Below, one piece after another: positions 5,587 through 5,952 of a stretch of DNA of 5,952 nucleotides. Within the stretch, counting starts at the first letter, position 1. The number at the start of each line of letters is the position of its first letter. This DNA is from Nitrososphaeraceae archaeon (GTDB taxonomy: Archaea > Thermoproteota > Nitrososphaeria > Nitrososphaerales > Nitrososphaeraceae), in the NCBI GenBank assembly GCA_025449515.1, contig JANWJI010000122.1, positions 1 through 5,952 of the forward strand. The letters are read 5' to 3'. The notes under the pieces are model-generated. The model was not told the DNA's origin. It did not search any database and saw only the letters and a program-made list of their open reading frames with translations. The position numbers and the translations under genes are program-made.

Positions 5587-5952
5587 ATGACATTTTAAAC
5601 ATATTTGCCACATGTTTACTTACATCTCTTATCAGTATTCTAATAATATCTGCTTTTGGTGGGCGTTATATTTCTAACATGCCGGTTACACCAGTATATG
5701 CACACATAACGAAACAGATTGGAAATATGAAAGTCGAAGTTGGCTGGTCTGACGAGCCGCCATTAACTGGACAAGTTAACAACATCATTGTCGCTGTCAA
5801 CAAAACTTCTGCTGGTGGACAGGAGTCACCTGTGATAGACGCACTTGCTGATCTAGATGTAAAGGAGAAGTACGGCAGTATTACAAAATCAGTCGATTTT
5901 ATCCCCTCTGAACAGGCTGAGGGTCTATACGAATCTAAAACAGTACCCACTA
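5587..5952 (+). CDS. Exported Ig-like protein divergent from the copper gene, partial, with apparent frameshift
   Basis: From 5589 onward the plus-strand frame starting at positions divisible by three is open to the right edge. It encodes a clear signal peptide (hydrophobic stretch about 5592-5660, e.g. FATCLLTSLISILIISAF), a likely cleavage after VYA near 5702, and a mature part beginning HITKQIGNMKVEVGW. Motifs such as GWSDEPPLTG, later VKEKYG and FIPSEQAEGLYES, suggest a beta-sandwich (Ig-like) domain of a kind I associate with CopC/CopD neighbourhoods; this is recall, not a search. The frame lacks an ATG before the signal peptide. ATG 5587 reads three codons and meets TAA, but one extra T in the TTTT run (5593-5596) would join it smoothly, giving MTFLNIF. 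The internal ATG at 5679 would lose the signal peptide. The gene is thus either a real frameshift mutant or affected by a homopolymer sequence error. Its C-terminus is outside the window. Confidence 0.72.
5593..5599 (-). promoter_or_regulatory. Candidate TATA element for the copper-protein gene
   Basis: On the minus strand TTTAAAA is centred about 18 bp from the first ATG (5578) and 24 bp from the second in-frame ATG (5572, Met3). The second distance fits a leaderless transcript starting at Met3. There is no Shine-Dalgarno motif before either ATG. The element overlaps the first codons of the divergent plus-strand gene. Confidence 0.35.

Noticed and set aside
5666..5950. Minus-strand open frame of 94 codons at the right edge
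   Set aside because: It is antisense to the plus-strand exported protein, whose translation has a signal peptide and family-like motifs. The minus-strand translation is Ser/Thr/Cys-rich and has no recognisable domain.

Overview
The window looks like chromosomal DNA of an archaeon of the Nitrososphaeria (Thaumarchaeota), most likely a soil ammonia oxidiser related to Nitrososphaera or Nitrosocosmicus. This rests on the AT-rich composition, free use of ATA and AGA/AGG codons, TTTAAA-type TATA elements about 25 bp from start codons, an archaeal-type Nudix Ap4A hydrolase, and a large copper-handling surface protein of a kind expected in copper-dependent ammonia oxidisers. The taxonomic call is inference from recalled family resemblance, not from a search.

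Layout from left to right. Positions 1-280 hold the 5' end of an IS6-like insertion sequence. Its transposase (minus strand) runs off the left edge, and its putative terminal repeat ends only 3 bp from the stop codon of the next gene. Positions 284-748 (minus) encode a complete Nudix hydrolase of the diadenosine-tetraphosphatase type. Positions 833-1570 (minus) encode a secreted matrixin-like zinc metalloprotease, apparently starting at TTG. Positions 1571-2137 are a 567-bp gap with one weak 47-codon frame and small palindromes. Positions 2138-5578 (minus) encode a 1146-residue membrane protein joining a signal segment, CopC, CopD, a YtkA-like domain, a seven-bladed Vgb-like propeller and a C-terminal anchor. 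From 5587 to the right edge (plus strand) a divergent gene encodes an exported, probably Ig-like protein. Its signal peptide is out of frame with its only suitable ATG by exactly one base in a T run.

The two genes at the right form the coherent part of the window: a divergent pair of exported proteins built around CopC/CopD copper handling, with start codons only 8 bp apart and an AT-rich near-palindrome in the control region. The propeller fused to the copper module is the most distinctive element. The Nudix, matrixin and insertion-sequence genes share the minus strand but show no clear functional link to copper; the Nudix and matrixin genes each have their own candidate TATA element, as does the large fusion.
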